A DNA stretch of 64,000 bases, taken from Roseovarius pacificus (GTDB lineage: Bacteria; Pseudomonadota; Alphaproteobacteria; Rhodobacterales; Rhodobacteraceae). Within the stretch, counting starts at the first letter, position 1; every line of letters begins with the position of its first letter. The position numbers and the translations under genes are program-made. The stretch covers positions 1 to 64,000 of the forward strand of contig NZ_FRBR01000003.1 of NCBI RefSeq assembly GCF_900142665.1. The letters are read 5' to 3'. Positions 26,726 through 35,748 of the stretch are shown here, in pieces. Below the pieces are notes generated by a model. It had not been told where the DNA came from and ran no database searches. It worked only from the letters and a program-made list of their open reading frames with translations.

Positions 26726-27086
26726 GCGGCGGGTGATCATAGAAATGGGCATGGGCAACGATCTGCACGGGATGGACTATCAAAAGGCCGCCGCACGGGC
26801 GATCGAGGATGCGATACGTCACTCTACCCTGCCAATCTTTGAAGCGACCGGGCTGGATCATGCGAAGATGCGGGTTCAGGTCACGGTGGGCGTACAGGCG
26901 CCGGACAAACTGAATACCGAAGAATTGGCCAATGGCCTGCCGCGCGGGCTTGCCACGGTCAGCGCGGTCAGGGGCGGACAAGACGTGACCAATCCCGAAA
27001 CCGGCGAGACACTGGTGATTGCAACGGCGGCAGTCGAAGTTTTCCTGCCCGATCAGACCGGAGTTTGGCGATTGTCGGAAACCTGA
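26718..27086 (+). CDS. Lin0512 family protein, second copy
   Basis: Protein of 122 aa whose start lies 8 bp inside the first Lin0512 gene. Shared landmarks with its neighbour are GMG near residue 11, DYQKAAARAIEDAI (compare DYTQAARRAVQDAL), V-x2-QAPD, and a Gly-rich C-terminal strand (ETLVIATAAVEVF). The two copies are too diverged to be a recent duplication and may form a heteromer. Unknown function; probably co-translated with cobO and the first copy. Confidence 0.85.
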   Translation: MSERRVIIEMGMGNDLHGMDYQKAAARAIEDAIRHSTLPIFEATGLDHAKMRVQVTVGVQAPDKLNTEELANGLPRGLATVSAVRGGQDVTNPETGETLVIATAAVEVFLPDQTGVWRLSET

Positions 27087-27116
27087 TCACCGCGCCGCTT
27101 GTCGGGCCTGCGTTCC

Positions 27117-27133
27117 GGTCATACAATTTGACC
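27117..27133. promoter_or_regulatory. Inverted repeat upstream of the FadR-type regulator
   Basis: GGTCA-N7-TGACC lies 21 bp before the regulator's ATG. Half-sites with GGT/ACC are typical for FadR-subfamily regulators, although usually with shorter spacers. It could be an autoregulatory operator. Confidence 0.4.
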
Positions 27134-27153
27134 AGTTGCATCAGGATCGCGCC

Positions 27154-27921
27154 ATGCCGTTTGAACGTGTCACACCGGAAAAATTATCCACTGCCGTCAC
27201 CCGCCAGATCGAGAAGCTGATCCTGCGGGGCATCCTGCGGCCGGGCGAGCGCCTGCCGTCGGAACGCGAACTGGCGGAACGGTTGGGGGTTTCCCGACCG
27301 TCGCTGCGCGAGGCGGTGGCCGATCTGCAAGACAAGGGTCTGCTCGTCACCCGTGCGGGGGCGGGGGTTTTCGTGGCCGATGTTCTGGGCAGCGCCTTTT
27401 CGCCTGCCCTGATCCGGTTGTTTGCCGATCATGACGAGGCCGTATTCAACTACATCGCTTTTCGCCGCGATCTGGAAGGGCTGGCGGCTGAACGCGCTGC
27501 ACGGCTGGCCTCGGACACCGATCTGAAGGTCATTCAGACGGTGTTCGACAAGATGGAAACGGCCCATACCAAACCCAATCCCAAGGACGAGGCACGCCTG
27601 GATGCCGAGTTTCACATGGGGATCATCGAGGCCAGCCATAACGTGGTCATGCTGCATATGATGCGCTCGATGTTCGAGCTGTTGCAGCAGGGCGTTTTCT
27701 ATAACCGTCAGATCATGTTCAAACAGCGCACGACACGCGGAGCCTTGCTGGATCAGCACCGGGCGATCAACACCGCCCTGCAAGCCCGGGATGCCGAAGC
27801 GGCCCGCGCGGCTGTCATTGCGCATCTGGATTTCGTCGAACAAGCCCTTGCTGATCAACAAAAGGCCGAACGGCACGAATCCATCGCGAAAAAGCGGCTT
27901 GATCACGAAAAAACGCGCTGA
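27154..27921 (+). CDS. GntR-family transcriptional regulator, FadR/FCD subfamily
   Basis: Repressor-type protein of 255 aa. The N-terminal winged HTH (residues 10-75) contains RPGERLPSERELAERLGVSRPSLREAVADLQ, the GntR hallmark. The C-terminal FCD domain (about 95-230) has the metal-binding pattern D-x3-H in LDAEFHMGIIEAS and a late His pair (DQHRAI, IAHLDF). The ligand is probably a small organic acid. It lies directly upstream of preT-preA on the same strand, so control of pyrimidine catabolism is the natural guess. Confidence 0.88.
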   Translation: MPFERVTPEKLSTAVTRQIEKLILRGILRPGERLPSERELAERLGVSRPSLREAVADLQDKGLLVTRAGAGVFVADVLGSAFSPALIRLFADHDEAVFNYIAFRRDLEGLAAERAARLASDTDLKVIQTVFDKMETAHTKPNPKDEARLDAEFHMGIIEASHNVVMLHMMRSMFELLQQGVFYNRQIMFKQRTTRGALLDQHRAINTALQARDAEAARAAVIAHLDFVEQALADQQKAERHESIAKKRLDHEKTR

Positions 27922-27992
27922 CGCCGCCTCCGGAATTGCCGCAAAATTCTCGTTGGTGACAACGCTGAAGGGCCAAGGCCCTGCAAAGTAAC

Positions 27993-28031
27993 TTATTTTT
28001 GTGCTAAAATTTTACCGTTTGATAAAAATAA
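27993..28031. promoter_or_regulatory. AT-rich promoter/operator region of preTA
   Basis: An AT-rich island in a GC-rich chromosome carries inverted arms TTATTTTT (27993-28000) and AAAAATAA (28024-28031) around a central palindrome TAAAATTTTA (28005-28014), 46 bp before the preT start. This is likely where a regulator and RNA polymerase bind; the regulator is not known. Confidence 0.4.
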
Positions 28032-28077
28032 AATCCGTGGAATACTGATCGTACATAACCAACATGTGGAGGCCCCC

Positions 28078-29400
28078 GTGAGTGACACCGCATTGACCCC
28101 AGGTATCAGGGCAGGCCGGCTGAATGCCGCCGCCTATGACGAGAACTTCGGTGATCTGCACCCCAGACTGGACGATCACGAGGCACTGGTCGCAGCCGAC
28201 CGCTGCTATTTCTGCCACGACGCACCCTGCGTGACCGCCTGCCCGACGGATATCGACATCCCGCTTTTCATCCGCCAGATCGCCACGGGCACGCCCGAAG
28301 CGGCGGCCAAAACGATTCTGAGCCAGAATATCCTGGGCGGAATGTGTGCCCGCGTATGCCCGACAGAAACCCTGTGCGAAGAGGCCTGCGTGCGCGAAAC
28401 CGCCGAGGGCAAGCCGGTACTCATTGGTCAGCTTCAACGCTACGCCACCGATGTGTTGATGGATCAGGGCAGTCATCCCTTTGCTCGCGCCGAGGCAACA
28501 GGCAAACGGATCGCTGTCGTGGGCGCCGGGCCTGCCGGGCTGTCCTGTGCGCACCGGCTGGCCATGCGCGGCCATGACGTGACCGTGTTCGACGGGCGTG
28601 CCAAACCCGGTGGGCTGAACGAATACGGCATCGCCGCCTATAAGTCGGTCGATCATTTTGCCGAACGCGAGGTCGAGTGGCTGTTGCAGATCGGCGGAAT
28701 TACCGTTGAGACCGGCAAGCGCCTTGGCAACGACCTGACACTGAAGCAACTGCAAGCCGATCATGACGCTGTGTTTCTCGGTATCGGCCTTGGCGGCGTG
28801 AATGCGCTTGGCCTCGAAGCCGAGGAGAAGGACGGCATCACGAACGCCGTGGATTTCATCGCCGACCTGCGCCAGGCCAGTGATCTGGCCAAACTGCCCG
28901 TGGGGCGTGACGTGGTGGTGATCGGCGGGGGCATGACGGCGGTGGACGCCGCCGTGCAAGCGAAACTACTAGGTGCGCTCAATGTCAGCCTCGTCTACAG
29001 GCGCGGCCGCGAGCGGATGAACGCCAGCACGTTCGAGCAGGATCTGGCGGCCTCCAAAGGTGTACGGATCATTACCAACGCACAGCCGATTGCAATACAT
29101 GGCAATGGCGCGGTGCGCGAGGTCGAGTTCGAATATGCCGACGACGATCTCAAACCCACCGGCCAGACCTTCCGCCTGCCCGCAGATCAGGTGTTCAAGG
29201 CCATCGGCCAGACGCTGGACGGCGATGGTTTACCCGACCTCGACGGGCGCAAGATCGCCGTCACCGACACCGGCCGCACCAGTATCGCCGGGGTCTGGGC
29301 CGGGGGCGACTGCGCGGCGGGTGGCGACGACCTGACCGTCACCGCCGTGGCCGAAGGGCGCGACGCCGCCGAGGACATCCACGCCAGCCTGATGGGCTGA
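28078..29400 (+). CDS. preT: NAD-dependent dihydropyrimidine dehydrogenase subunit PreT
   Basis: FAD and Fe-S subunit (440 aa) that takes electrons from NADH for PreA to reduce uracil and thymine. N-terminal cysteine clusters for two 4Fe-4S centres are visible (CYFCHDAPCVTACP and CARVCPTETLCEEAC). An FAD-binding motif (VVGAGPAGLSCAHRL) and a second Rossmann motif (VVIGGGMTAVDAA) for NAD(H) follow, matching the N-terminal half of mammalian DPD. I chose the GTG at 28078 because GTGGAGG lies 8 bp upstream. preA follows after 30 bp with its own GGGAG site. Confidence 0.95.
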   Translation: MSDTALTPGIRAGRLNAAAYDENFGDLHPRLDDHEALVAADRCYFCHDAPCVTACPTDIDIPLFIRQIATGTPEAAAKTILSQNILGGMCARVCPTETLCEEACVRETAEGKPVLIGQLQRYATDVLMDQGSHPFARAEATGKRIAVVGAGPAGLSCAHRLAMRGHDVTVFDGRAKPGGLNEYGIAAYKSVDHFAEREVEWLLQIGGITVETGKRLGNDLTLKQLQADHDAVFLGIGLGGVNALGLEAEEKDGITNAVDFIADLRQASDLAKLPVGRDVVVIGGGMTAVDAAVQAKLLGALNVSLVYRRGRERMNASTFEQDLAASKGVRIITNAQPIAIHGNGAVREVEFEYADDDLKPTGQTFRLPADQVFKAIGQTLDGDGLPDLDGRKIAVTDTGRTSIAGVWAGGDCAAGGDDLTVTAVAEGRDAAEDIHASLMG

Positions 29401-29430
29401 GCGCAATCATAAAACAGGGAGATCAGCGAC

Positions 29431-30735
29431 ATGGCCAATCTCGAATCGAACTTCATCGGCATCAAATCCCCCAATCCCTTCTGGCTGGCTTCTGCCCCGC
29501 CGACCGACAAGGAATACAACGTCCGGCGTGCCTTTGACGCCGGATGGGGTGGTGTTGTTTGGAAAACACTGGGCGAAGAAGGCCCGCCCGTCGTCAACGT
29601 CAACGGCCCGCGCTATGGCGCGATCTGGGGTGCGGACCGCCGCCTGTTGGGGCTCAACAATATCGAGTTGATCACCGACCGCCCCTTGCAGACCAACCTT
29701 GACGAGATGACGCGCGTCAAGCGCGATTACCCCGACCACGCCCTGATCGCCAGCCTGATGGTGCCGGTCAACGAGGACAGCTGGAAAGACATCCTGTCGC
29801 GCGTGATCGACACGGGCTGCGACGGGGTGGAACTGAATTTCGGCTGCCCCCACGGGATGAGCGAACGCGGGATGGGCAGCGCCGTGGGGCAGGTGCCCGA
29901 ATACGTGCAGATGGTCACTGAATGGTGCAAGAAGCACTCCAACCTGCCCGTTATCGTGAAACTGACACCCAATATCTCGGACATCCGCAAACCGGCGCAG
30001 GCCGCCAAGGACGGCGGCGCGGATGCGGTCAGCCTGATCAATACGATCAACTCGATCACGACGGTCGATCTGGACCTGTTCGCACCGCAGCCCACCATCG
30101 ACGGGCAGGGCGCGCATGGCGGCTATTGTGGCCCGGCCGTCAAACCCATTGCGCTGAACATGGTCGCCGAGATCGCCCGCGACCCTGCACTGAAGGGGCT
30201 ACCCATCTCGGGCATCGGTGGCGTCACCACTTGGCGCGATGCTGCCGAATTCATGGCGCTTGGCGCGGGCAACGTGCAGGTCTGCACCGCCGCCATGACA
30301 TATGGCTTCAAGATCGTGCAGGAAATGATCTCGGGGCTGTCGCAATATCTGGACGAAAAGGGCTTTGCCTCGGTCGACGATCTGGTGGGTCGCGCCGTGC
30401 CCAACGTGGTGAACTGGCAGGATCTGAACCTGAACTACATCACCAAGGCCCGCATTGATCAGGACGCGTGCATCAAATGTGGCCGCTGCTTTGCCGCCTG
30501 CGAAGACACCAGCCATCAGGCGATCTCCATGTCGGACGACCGCACCTTTGACGTGATTGACGAAGAATGCGTGGCCTGCAACCTGTGCGTCAATGTCTGC
30601 CCGATCGAAGGGTGCATCACGATGGAGCGTCTGCCTGCCGGAGAAATCGACCCGCGCACCGGCAAGCCCGTCAGCGACGATTACGCCAACTGGACGACGC
30701 ATCCTAACAATCCGATGAAATGCGCCGCTGAATGA
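29431..30735 (+). CDS. preA: NAD-dependent dihydropyrimidine dehydrogenase subunit PreA
   Basis: FMN-binding TIM-barrel subunit, 434 aa, that reduces uracil/thymine to the 5,6-dihydro form, the substrate of HydA. The barrel shows MVPVNEDSW, ELNFGCPHGMSERGMGSAVGQ and the active-site region LINTINSITTVDLD. The C-terminal ferredoxin-like segment has two 4Fe-4S motifs (CIKCGRCFAACEDT and CVACNLCVNVCPIEGC). Forms PreTA with the preceding gene. Together with hydA at the left of the window this gives the first two steps of the reductive pyrimidine pathway. Confidence 0.96.
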   Translation: MANLESNFIGIKSPNPFWLASAPPTDKEYNVRRAFDAGWGGVVWKTLGEEGPPVVNVNGPRYGAIWGADRRLLGLNNIELITDRPLQTNLDEMTRVKRDYPDHALIASLMVPVNEDSWKDILSRVIDTGCDGVELNFGCPHGMSERGMGSAVGQVPEYVQMVTEWCKKHSNLPVIVKLTPNISDIRKPAQAAKDGGADAVSLINTINSITTVDLDLFAPQPTIDGQGAHGGYCGPAVKPIALNMVAEIARDPALKGLPISGIGGVTTWRDAAEFMALGAGNVQVCTAAMTYGFKIVQEMISGLSQYLDEKGFASVDDLVGRAVPNVVNWQDLNLNYITKARIDQDACIKCGRCFAACEDTSHQAISMSDDRTFDVIDEECVACNLCVNVCPIEGCITMERLPAGEIDPRTGKPVSDDYANWTTHPNNPMKCAAE

Positions 30736-30751
30736 TCGGGATGGCGGCGGG

Positions 30752-31906
30752 TCAGTCCTCGCCGCCCTCCAGCCAGGTCAAGATCGAGGCCCGGTCTCCA
30801 TCCAGATCGGGGGCCGGGCGCCTATCCGGGCGCTCTTCCAGACCGCTCAGCTTGATGGGGCAGCCAGCCGTCGTATAGGCTGGCTGCCCCGCATGATCCA
30901 GCACATTCACCACCATGTTACGTGCAAGGATCTGTGGGTCCTGCATGACCTCGGCCACGTTCTGAATCGGCCCCGTCGGCACACCGGCGGCTTCCAGCGT
31001 TTCGATCCAGTAGGCCTTGGTGTTGTCCAAAGTGACCGCCTCGATCAGCCGCTTCAGAAGGCGCGCGTTTTCACACCGCGCCGGGTTGGTGGCAAACCGA
31101 GGATCGTCGGCCAGTGGCAGGCCGAGCGTGTCGCACAACCGTTCAAACAACACATCATTGCCCGCGGCGATCACGAACAGCCCATCCGACGCATGAAAGG
31201 TTTCGAACGGTGTGATCGACGGATGCCGCGCCCCTGTCGGCCCCGGCGGCGTGCCGGTGACCGAGGTAATCGCGACGGCATGTTCCAGAATGGCCAGTTG
31301 CCCGTCCAGCATACCGACATCCACCTTACGGCCCAGCCCTGTGCGCTCGCGCTCGTAAAGTGCGGCAAGCACGCCTTGCAGCATGAACATGCCCGCCACA
31401 ATATCCCCGATGCTGGCCCCCACGCGCACCGGCTCACGATCTTTCTCGCCAGTGATCGACATGACACCGCCACGCGCCTGCACCACCATGTCATAGGCCG
31501 GGCGCAACGCGTCGGGGCCGGTATGGCCGAATCCGCTGACCGCGCCATAAATCAGGCCCGGATGCCGGGCATGCAATGTGTCCCAGCCATAGCCCAGTTT
31601 CTCCATCGTTCCGGGCCGGTAGTTTTCCAGGATCACATCCGCCCGCGCCAGCAGCCGTTCGAACAGCGCGCGGTCCTGTTCGGCCTTCAAATCCAGGGCG
31701 ATGGATTGCTTGCCGTGATTCAGCGCCGCGAAATATGCGCTTTTGTCATTTTTGAACGGCGGAAAAGCGCGGGTATCGTCCCCCGCGCCGGGGCGTTCCA
31801 CCTTGATCACCTTTGCCCCCAGATCGACCATGGTCATCGAGGCGAACGGACCGGCCAGAACATGGGTCAGGTCCAGTACGGTGATGTTATCCAGCGGGGC
31901 TGTCAT
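30752..31906 (-). CDS. CaiB/BaiF (class III) CoA-transferase
   Basis: Cytosolic formyl-CoA-transferase-like enzyme of 384 aa that moves CoA between carboxylic acids. The N-terminal ITVLDLTHVLAGPFASMTMVDLGAKVIKVERPGAGDD motif is diagnostic, and the Asp of MLDGQLAILEHA corresponds to the catalytic Asp. I chose the ATG at 31906 because GGAG lies 8 bp upstream; the ATG at 31912 is too near. It is convergent with preA (16 bp gap) and stands alone; the acyl substrate cannot be read. Confidence 0.9.
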   Translation of the reverse strand: MTAPLDNITVLDLTHVLAGPFASMTMVDLGAKVIKVERPGAGDDTRAFPPFKNDKSAYFAALNHGKQSIALDLKAEQDRALFERLLARADVILENYRPGTMEKLGYGWDTLHARHPGLIYGAVSGFGHTGPDALRPAYDMVVQARGGVMSITGEKDREPVRVGASIGDIVAGMFMLQGVLAALYERERTGLGRKVDVGMLDGQLAILEHAVAITSVTGTPPGPTGARHPSITPFETFHASDGLFVIAAGNDVLFERLCDTLGLPLADDPRFATNPARCENARLLKRLIEAVTLDNTKAYWIETLEAAGVPTGPIQNVAEVMQDPQILARNMVVNVLDHAGQPAYTTAGCPIKLSGLEERPDRRPAPDLDGDRASILTWLEGGED

Positions 31907-32084
31907 GCGCATTCTCCAAAATTGTCACGGTCCCTGACTACAGCAGCAGCGTAACGACGCCCTGACACGGATCAAGCCATGCCCGACTTGCCAAACGAAC
32001 ACAATCGGTGCAGGTCACGAATGCGGCAACAGAATTGGAATTGCGAACAGGTTCAGCAGGTTTGACGGCAACGGGGCACAATAA

Positions 32085-32708
32085 ATGATCTGGACGATTC
32101 TCGGTATACTGGCCGGGCTGACGGGTCTGTGGCTGTGGGTAACGACACGCTACATTGTGCGCGCCACCCAGGGCACGCCGATCCCGCCGCGCCCCGGCAC
32201 GGCGTTGTTGCTGATCGAAACGCAGGACGCGTTCTGGACCGACCAACATCATGACGCCCCGACACGTATACGGGTCGAGGCCGCCATTTCGCGCGAGGTT
32301 GAACTTGCCCGGCATCGCGATCAGCCCGTCATTGCACTCAGGCAGGAATGGGGAGGCATCGCTCCGCGCCTGATCGCACGCTTCACCCGGCCCGATGCAC
32401 CGTTCAGACATGGACGCAACGTGGCACTGGCGCCCCCGTTTCAGGGCATGGCTGACCATGTCGTCGTCAAGCGGGTGGAAGACGGGTTTGAAACCGGTGA
32501 GCTGGATACACTGCTGGAAGTGCTGCGGGTCGGTCGCCTGCGCATCGCCGGCAGGGATGGCACCGAGGCGGTCGCACGCACCGCACAAGCCGCCCTCAAT
32601 CGCGGCTATGAGGTTGAACTGATCCGCGATGCCATCGCCGCCAGCGACGAACAGGCATTCAGAGCCGTACAAGAGGCGTTGGGCAGTCAGGGCGCACGCA
32701 TCATCTGA
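32085..32708 (+). CDS. Membrane-anchored isochorismatase-fold protein lacking the catalytic Cys
   Basis: Protein of 207 aa with an N-terminal membrane anchor (residues 2-20), which is unusual for this fold, then an isochorismatase-like domain (about 38-200). The conserved frame is visible: LLLIETQDAF (normally with Asp where E45 stands), VVVKRVEDGF with K129, and AGRDGTEAVARTAQAALNRGYEVELIRDA. In the last, the usual T-D-x-C-V reads T-E-A-V-A, so V163 replaces the nucleophilic Cys. Two of three catalytic residues differ, so it is probably not an active cysteine hydrolase. Role unknown. Confidence 0.72.
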   Translation: MIWTILGILAGLTGLWLWVTTRYIVRATQGTPIPPRPGTALLLIETQDAFWTDQHHDAPTRIRVEAAISREVELARHRDQPVIALRQEWGGIAPRLIARFTRPDAPFRHGRNVALAPPFQGMADHVVVKRVEDGFETGELDTLLEVLRVGRLRIAGRDGTEAVARTAQAALNRGYEVELIRDAIAASDEQAFRAVQEALGSQGARII

Positions 32709-32760
32709 TGCCAAACATACCATGCGGCCTTGTCACCGCGCCCCGTAAGATCAACAAGGA

Positions 32761-34107
32761 TCAGCCGCGGCGAATATCCGCGCCAAGCGCTGCCATGAGC
32801 GGTTCGAATACCGGGAACGAGGTCGCGATCGGCCCGCCATCGTCCACGCTGACAGGCGACTGCGCTGCAAGCCCCATCACAAGGAACGACATTGCGATCC
32901 GGTGGTCGAGGTGGCTGGCGCAGGTGGCCCCACCCGGCACGTTTCCCTGCCCCCGGCCATGCACGATCCACCAATCGGGGCCGTCCTCGACCTCGACGCC
33001 ATTGGCGCGCAAGCCGGTGGCCATTGCCTCGATACGATCCGATTCCTTGACCCGCAATTCCTTGACGCCGCGCATGACGGTCTGACCCTCGGCGAAGGCC
33101 GCAACGACCGACAGAACCGGGTATTCGTCGATCATCGAAGCCGCACGCTCGGGCGGCACCTCGATCCCCTTCATATCGGGCGAGAAGCGCGCGCGCAGAT
33201 CGGCGACCGGCTCGCCCCCTTCTTCGCGTTCGTTTTCATAACTCAGGTCGGCGCCCATCTCGCGCAGCGTGGTGAACAGGCCCGCGCGCGTGGGGTTCAG
33301 CCCGATATTGGGCACCAGAACGTCCGATCCTTCGGTGATCAGCGCTGCGCAAACCGGAAACGCCGCCGAGGACGGATCACGCGGTACGGCAATGCCTTGC
33401 GGGATCAGTTCGGGCTGGCCGGTCAGGGTGATGACTCGGCCCTCGTCGGTGTCCTCGGTGGTGATTTCAGCACCGAACCCGGCCAGCATACGTTCGGTAT
33501 GATCGCGCGTGGCCTCGCGTTCGATCACCACGGTCTGCCCCGGCGCGTTCAAGCCTGCCAGCAGCACGGCGGATTTCACCTGAGCCGAAGGCACCGGCAC
33601 GGTATAGCGCACCGGCAAAGGATCATGCGCACCGACGATGGTCATCGGCAGCCGCCCGCCGGAACGGCCCACCGCCTGCGCCCCGAACAGCGCCAGCGGA
33701 TCGGTGACCCGCGCCATCGGGCGTTTGTTCAGGCTGGCATCGCCGGTGAACGTTGCCGCAATCGGCAATGTGGCCATCGCCCCCATGATCAGCCGCACAC
33801 CCGTGCCGGAATTCCCGCAATCAATCACCTGATCGGGTTCGGCAAATCCTCCGACACCCACACCATGCACCCGCCATGTGCCATCGTCATCGCGCACGAC
33901 CTCGGCGCCCATGGCCTGCATGGCCTTGGCGGTGTCCAGCACGTCCTGCCCTTCCAGCAACCCCGTGATCACGGTTTCGCCGACCGACAGCGCGCCAAGG
34001 ATCAGGGATCGATGCGAGATCGACTTGTCGCCGGGAACCTCGGCCGTACCGTTCAGGCCCTTGGAACGGTGAGAGGACATCGGAATGGGGGTGCCGTGGC
34101 CGGACAT
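32761..34107 (-). CDS. aroA: 3-phosphoshikimate 1-carboxyvinyltransferase (EPSP synthase), class II type
   Basis: Sixth step of the shikimate pathway: joins shikimate-3-phosphate and phosphoenolpyruvate. 448 aa from the ATG at 34107. The sequence follows the class II (Agrobacterium CP4-like) pattern: [75 protein letters not shown] and [11 protein letters not shown]. The loop that is GNAATG in CP4 reads GNSGTG, with Gly in place of the alanine linked to glyphosate insensitivity. An ATG at 34080 is an alternative start. A longer upstream open frame to 34440 has no protein-like character. Confidence 0.96.
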   Translation of the reverse strand: MSGHGTPIPMSSHRSKGLNGTAEVPGDKSISHRSLILGALSVGETVITGLLEGQDVLDTAKAMQAMGAEVVRDDDGTWRVHGVGVGGFAEPDQVIDCGNSGTGVRLIMGAMATLPIAATFTGDASLNKRPMARVTDPLALFGAQAVGRSGGRLPMTIVGAHDPLPVRYTVPVPSAQVKSAVLLAGLNAPGQTVVIEREATRDHTERMLAGFGAEITTEDTDEGRVITLTGQPELIPQGIAVPRDPSSAAFPVCAALITEGSDVLVPNIGLNPTRAGLFTTLREMGADLSYENEREEGGEPVADLRARFSPDMKGIEVPPERAASMIDEYPVLSVVAAFAEGQTVMRGVKELRVKESDRIEAMATGLRANGVEVEDGPDWWIVHGRGQGNVPGGATCASHLDHRIAMSFLVMGLAAQSPVSVDDGGPIATSFPVFEPLMAALGADIRRG

Positions 34108-34277
34108 GGGCGCGCCTTTCGTCAATGGATCACGAGCCTGATAGCGCAAGCATCGCGCGGCGTCCATCGGCCATGACGCATGCACCCGGGAGCACACGCA
34201 GGCCGCCTTCGACGAAAGTATTTCGGGAACAGCGAAAGGGACGGGCCACGCCGAAAGGCAGCGCCCCGTCCATCGGT

Positions 34278-34628
34278 TCAGCCTTGTGCAGCCGTCACCA
34301 GAAATTCGACTTTGTAGTCGGGCGTGGCCAGCTTTGCCTCGCCGCAGGCGCGCGCCGGTGCGTGACCTTCGGGCACCCAAGCATCCCATACCGCATTCAT
34401 CTCGGCGAAATCGGCCATATCGGCCAGCCAGATGGTGCATTGCAGGATACGCGTGGCGTCCGATCCGGCTTCGGCCAGCAGCTTTTCCATGTTTTCAATA
34501 CAGGTCCTAGTCTGCTCCGCCACGCTGTCGCCGGGGTTGCCGACCTGACCTGCCAGATAGACCGTACCGTTATGGGTAACGATCTGGCTCATGCGTTGGC
34601 CCACATGGGCACGGGTGATATCGCTCAT
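34278..34628 (-). CDS. RidA/YjgF/YER057c/UK114 family protein
   Basis: Protein of 116 aa from the ATG at 34628 (AAAGGACAG upstream). The family motifs are [10 protein letters not shown], the [19 protein letters not shown] helix and the substrate-binding [20 protein letters not shown] tail; a classic RidA has R at the position after the A-R-A of the loop (here PARACGEA). RidA proteins hydrolyse reactive enamine/imine products. As the last gene of the amine-degradation operon, 19 bp behind an FAD oxidase that would produce imines, its job here is probably to clear them. Confidence 0.9.
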   Translation of the reverse strand: MSDITRAHVGQRMSQIVTHNGTVYLAGQVGNPGDSVAEQTRTCIENMEKLLAEAGSDATRILQCTIWLADMADFAEMNAVWDAWVPEGHAPARACGEAKLATPDYKVEFLVTAAQG

Positions 34629-34647
34629 TTCAAGCTGTCCTTTCGGG

Positions 34648-35748
34648 TTACTGGAATCGGTCGGGCGACAATGCCCGTATTGTTTCGTCGGCAATCTCTG
34701 CGACGCCACCTGTGATCAGGGCCGCCGTCAAACGGGCCAGTGCCGGGGCCGTTTGTACGCCATACCCGCCCTGCCCTGCCAGCCAGAAAAACCCTTCGAC
34801 TTGCGGGGCGAACCCGACCACCGGCGAGCGGTCAGGCGCGAAACTGCGCAAACCGGCCCAACTGTGCTCTACCCGTGTCACCGGGATCGTCACGGCCTGT
34901 TCGAACCGATGAAGGCCCTCCGCCAACACCATATCGTCGACCCAGGCGTCATGCGGCTCGACCGGGTCTTCGTCGGCGGGCGAAACCATCAGTTTCCCGG
35001 CATCGGGTTTCGCGTACCAGGATTCCGAGGCCGACACGACCACCGGCCAGCTTTCCACATCATACCCCTCGGGCGCGGGGATAATGGCCGCCGAGCGGCG
35101 GAACGGCTGAATACCCACCGGTGAAACGCCCGCCATTCGTGCAACCTGATCCGCCCACGCCCCCGAGGCGTTGACGATCACCGGGGCGGTCAGGGTTTGG
35201 TCCCCGACACCGACCTGCCAGGCAGAATGACCTCTGGTGATGGCGTGCACCGGCGCCCCGGTGACAACCTGCCCGCCACGCGCCCTGAAGAGCCGGGCAT
35301 AGCCCTGCAACATGCGGTCAACGTCGATATTCTGCGCATCGGGTTCAATGGCCGCCGCCGCGAGACGATCACGCCGCAGGATGGGCACCATTTTCACGGC
35401 CTCGTCCGGGGCAAGTGGTTCGATCCCGGTCGCCCCTGCGCAATAGCTCTCCAGTTCGTCCTGTTCCTCCTCCGTGGCGATCATCAATTCACCACGCGGC
35501 GACAGCAAGGACTGGTCCGATACACCCTCTGGCGCCTCCAGCAACGGCGCGGCAGCGGCATTGAGCGCCCGCAGCGTGGCATTGCCATAGTTGCGAATGA
35601 ACACCGCCGCCGAGCGACCGGTGGAATGGTATCCAAGCTGCGCCTCACCCTCGATCAACGTGACCCGCGCAAAGGACGCCAGTTCAGCCGCCGCGCTGAC
35701 ACCGGCGATCCCGCCGCCGATCACGATAATATCGGGATGCCGGCTCAT
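34648..35748 (-). CDS. FAD-dependent amine/amino-acid oxidoreductase (DAO family)
   Basis: Flavoenzyme of 366 aa with an N-terminal dinucleotide motif IIVIGGGIAGVSAAAELA (residues 7-24) and the DAO pattern GYHSTGRSAAVFIRNYG. A C-terminal segment SWAGLRSFAPDRSPVVGFAP and GQGGYGVQTAPALARL close the FAD site, as in glycine/sarcosine/D-amino-acid oxidases and dehydrogenases. It oxidises a C-N bond to an imine. The start overlaps the stop of the upstream deacetylase gene by 4 bp (ATGA), so the deacetylase product may be its substrate. RidA follows after 19 bp. Confidence 0.9.
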   Translation of the reverse strand: MSRHPDIIVIGGGIAGVSAAAELASFARVTLIEGEAQLGYHSTGRSAAVFIRNYGNATLRALNAAAAPLLEAPEGVSDQSLLSPRGELMIATEEEQDELESYCAGATGIEPLAPDEAVKMVPILRRDRLAAAAIEPDAQNIDVDRMLQGYARLFRARGGQVVTGAPVHAITRGHSAWQVGVGDQTLTAPVIVNASGAWADQVARMAGVSPVGIQPFRRSAAIIPAPEGYDVESWPVVVSASESWYAKPDAGKLMVSPADEDPVEPHDAWVDDMVLAEGLHRFEQAVTIPVTRVEHSWAGLRSFAPDRSPVVGFAPQVEGFFWLAGQGGYGVQTAPALARLTAALITGGVAEIADETIRALSPDRFQ

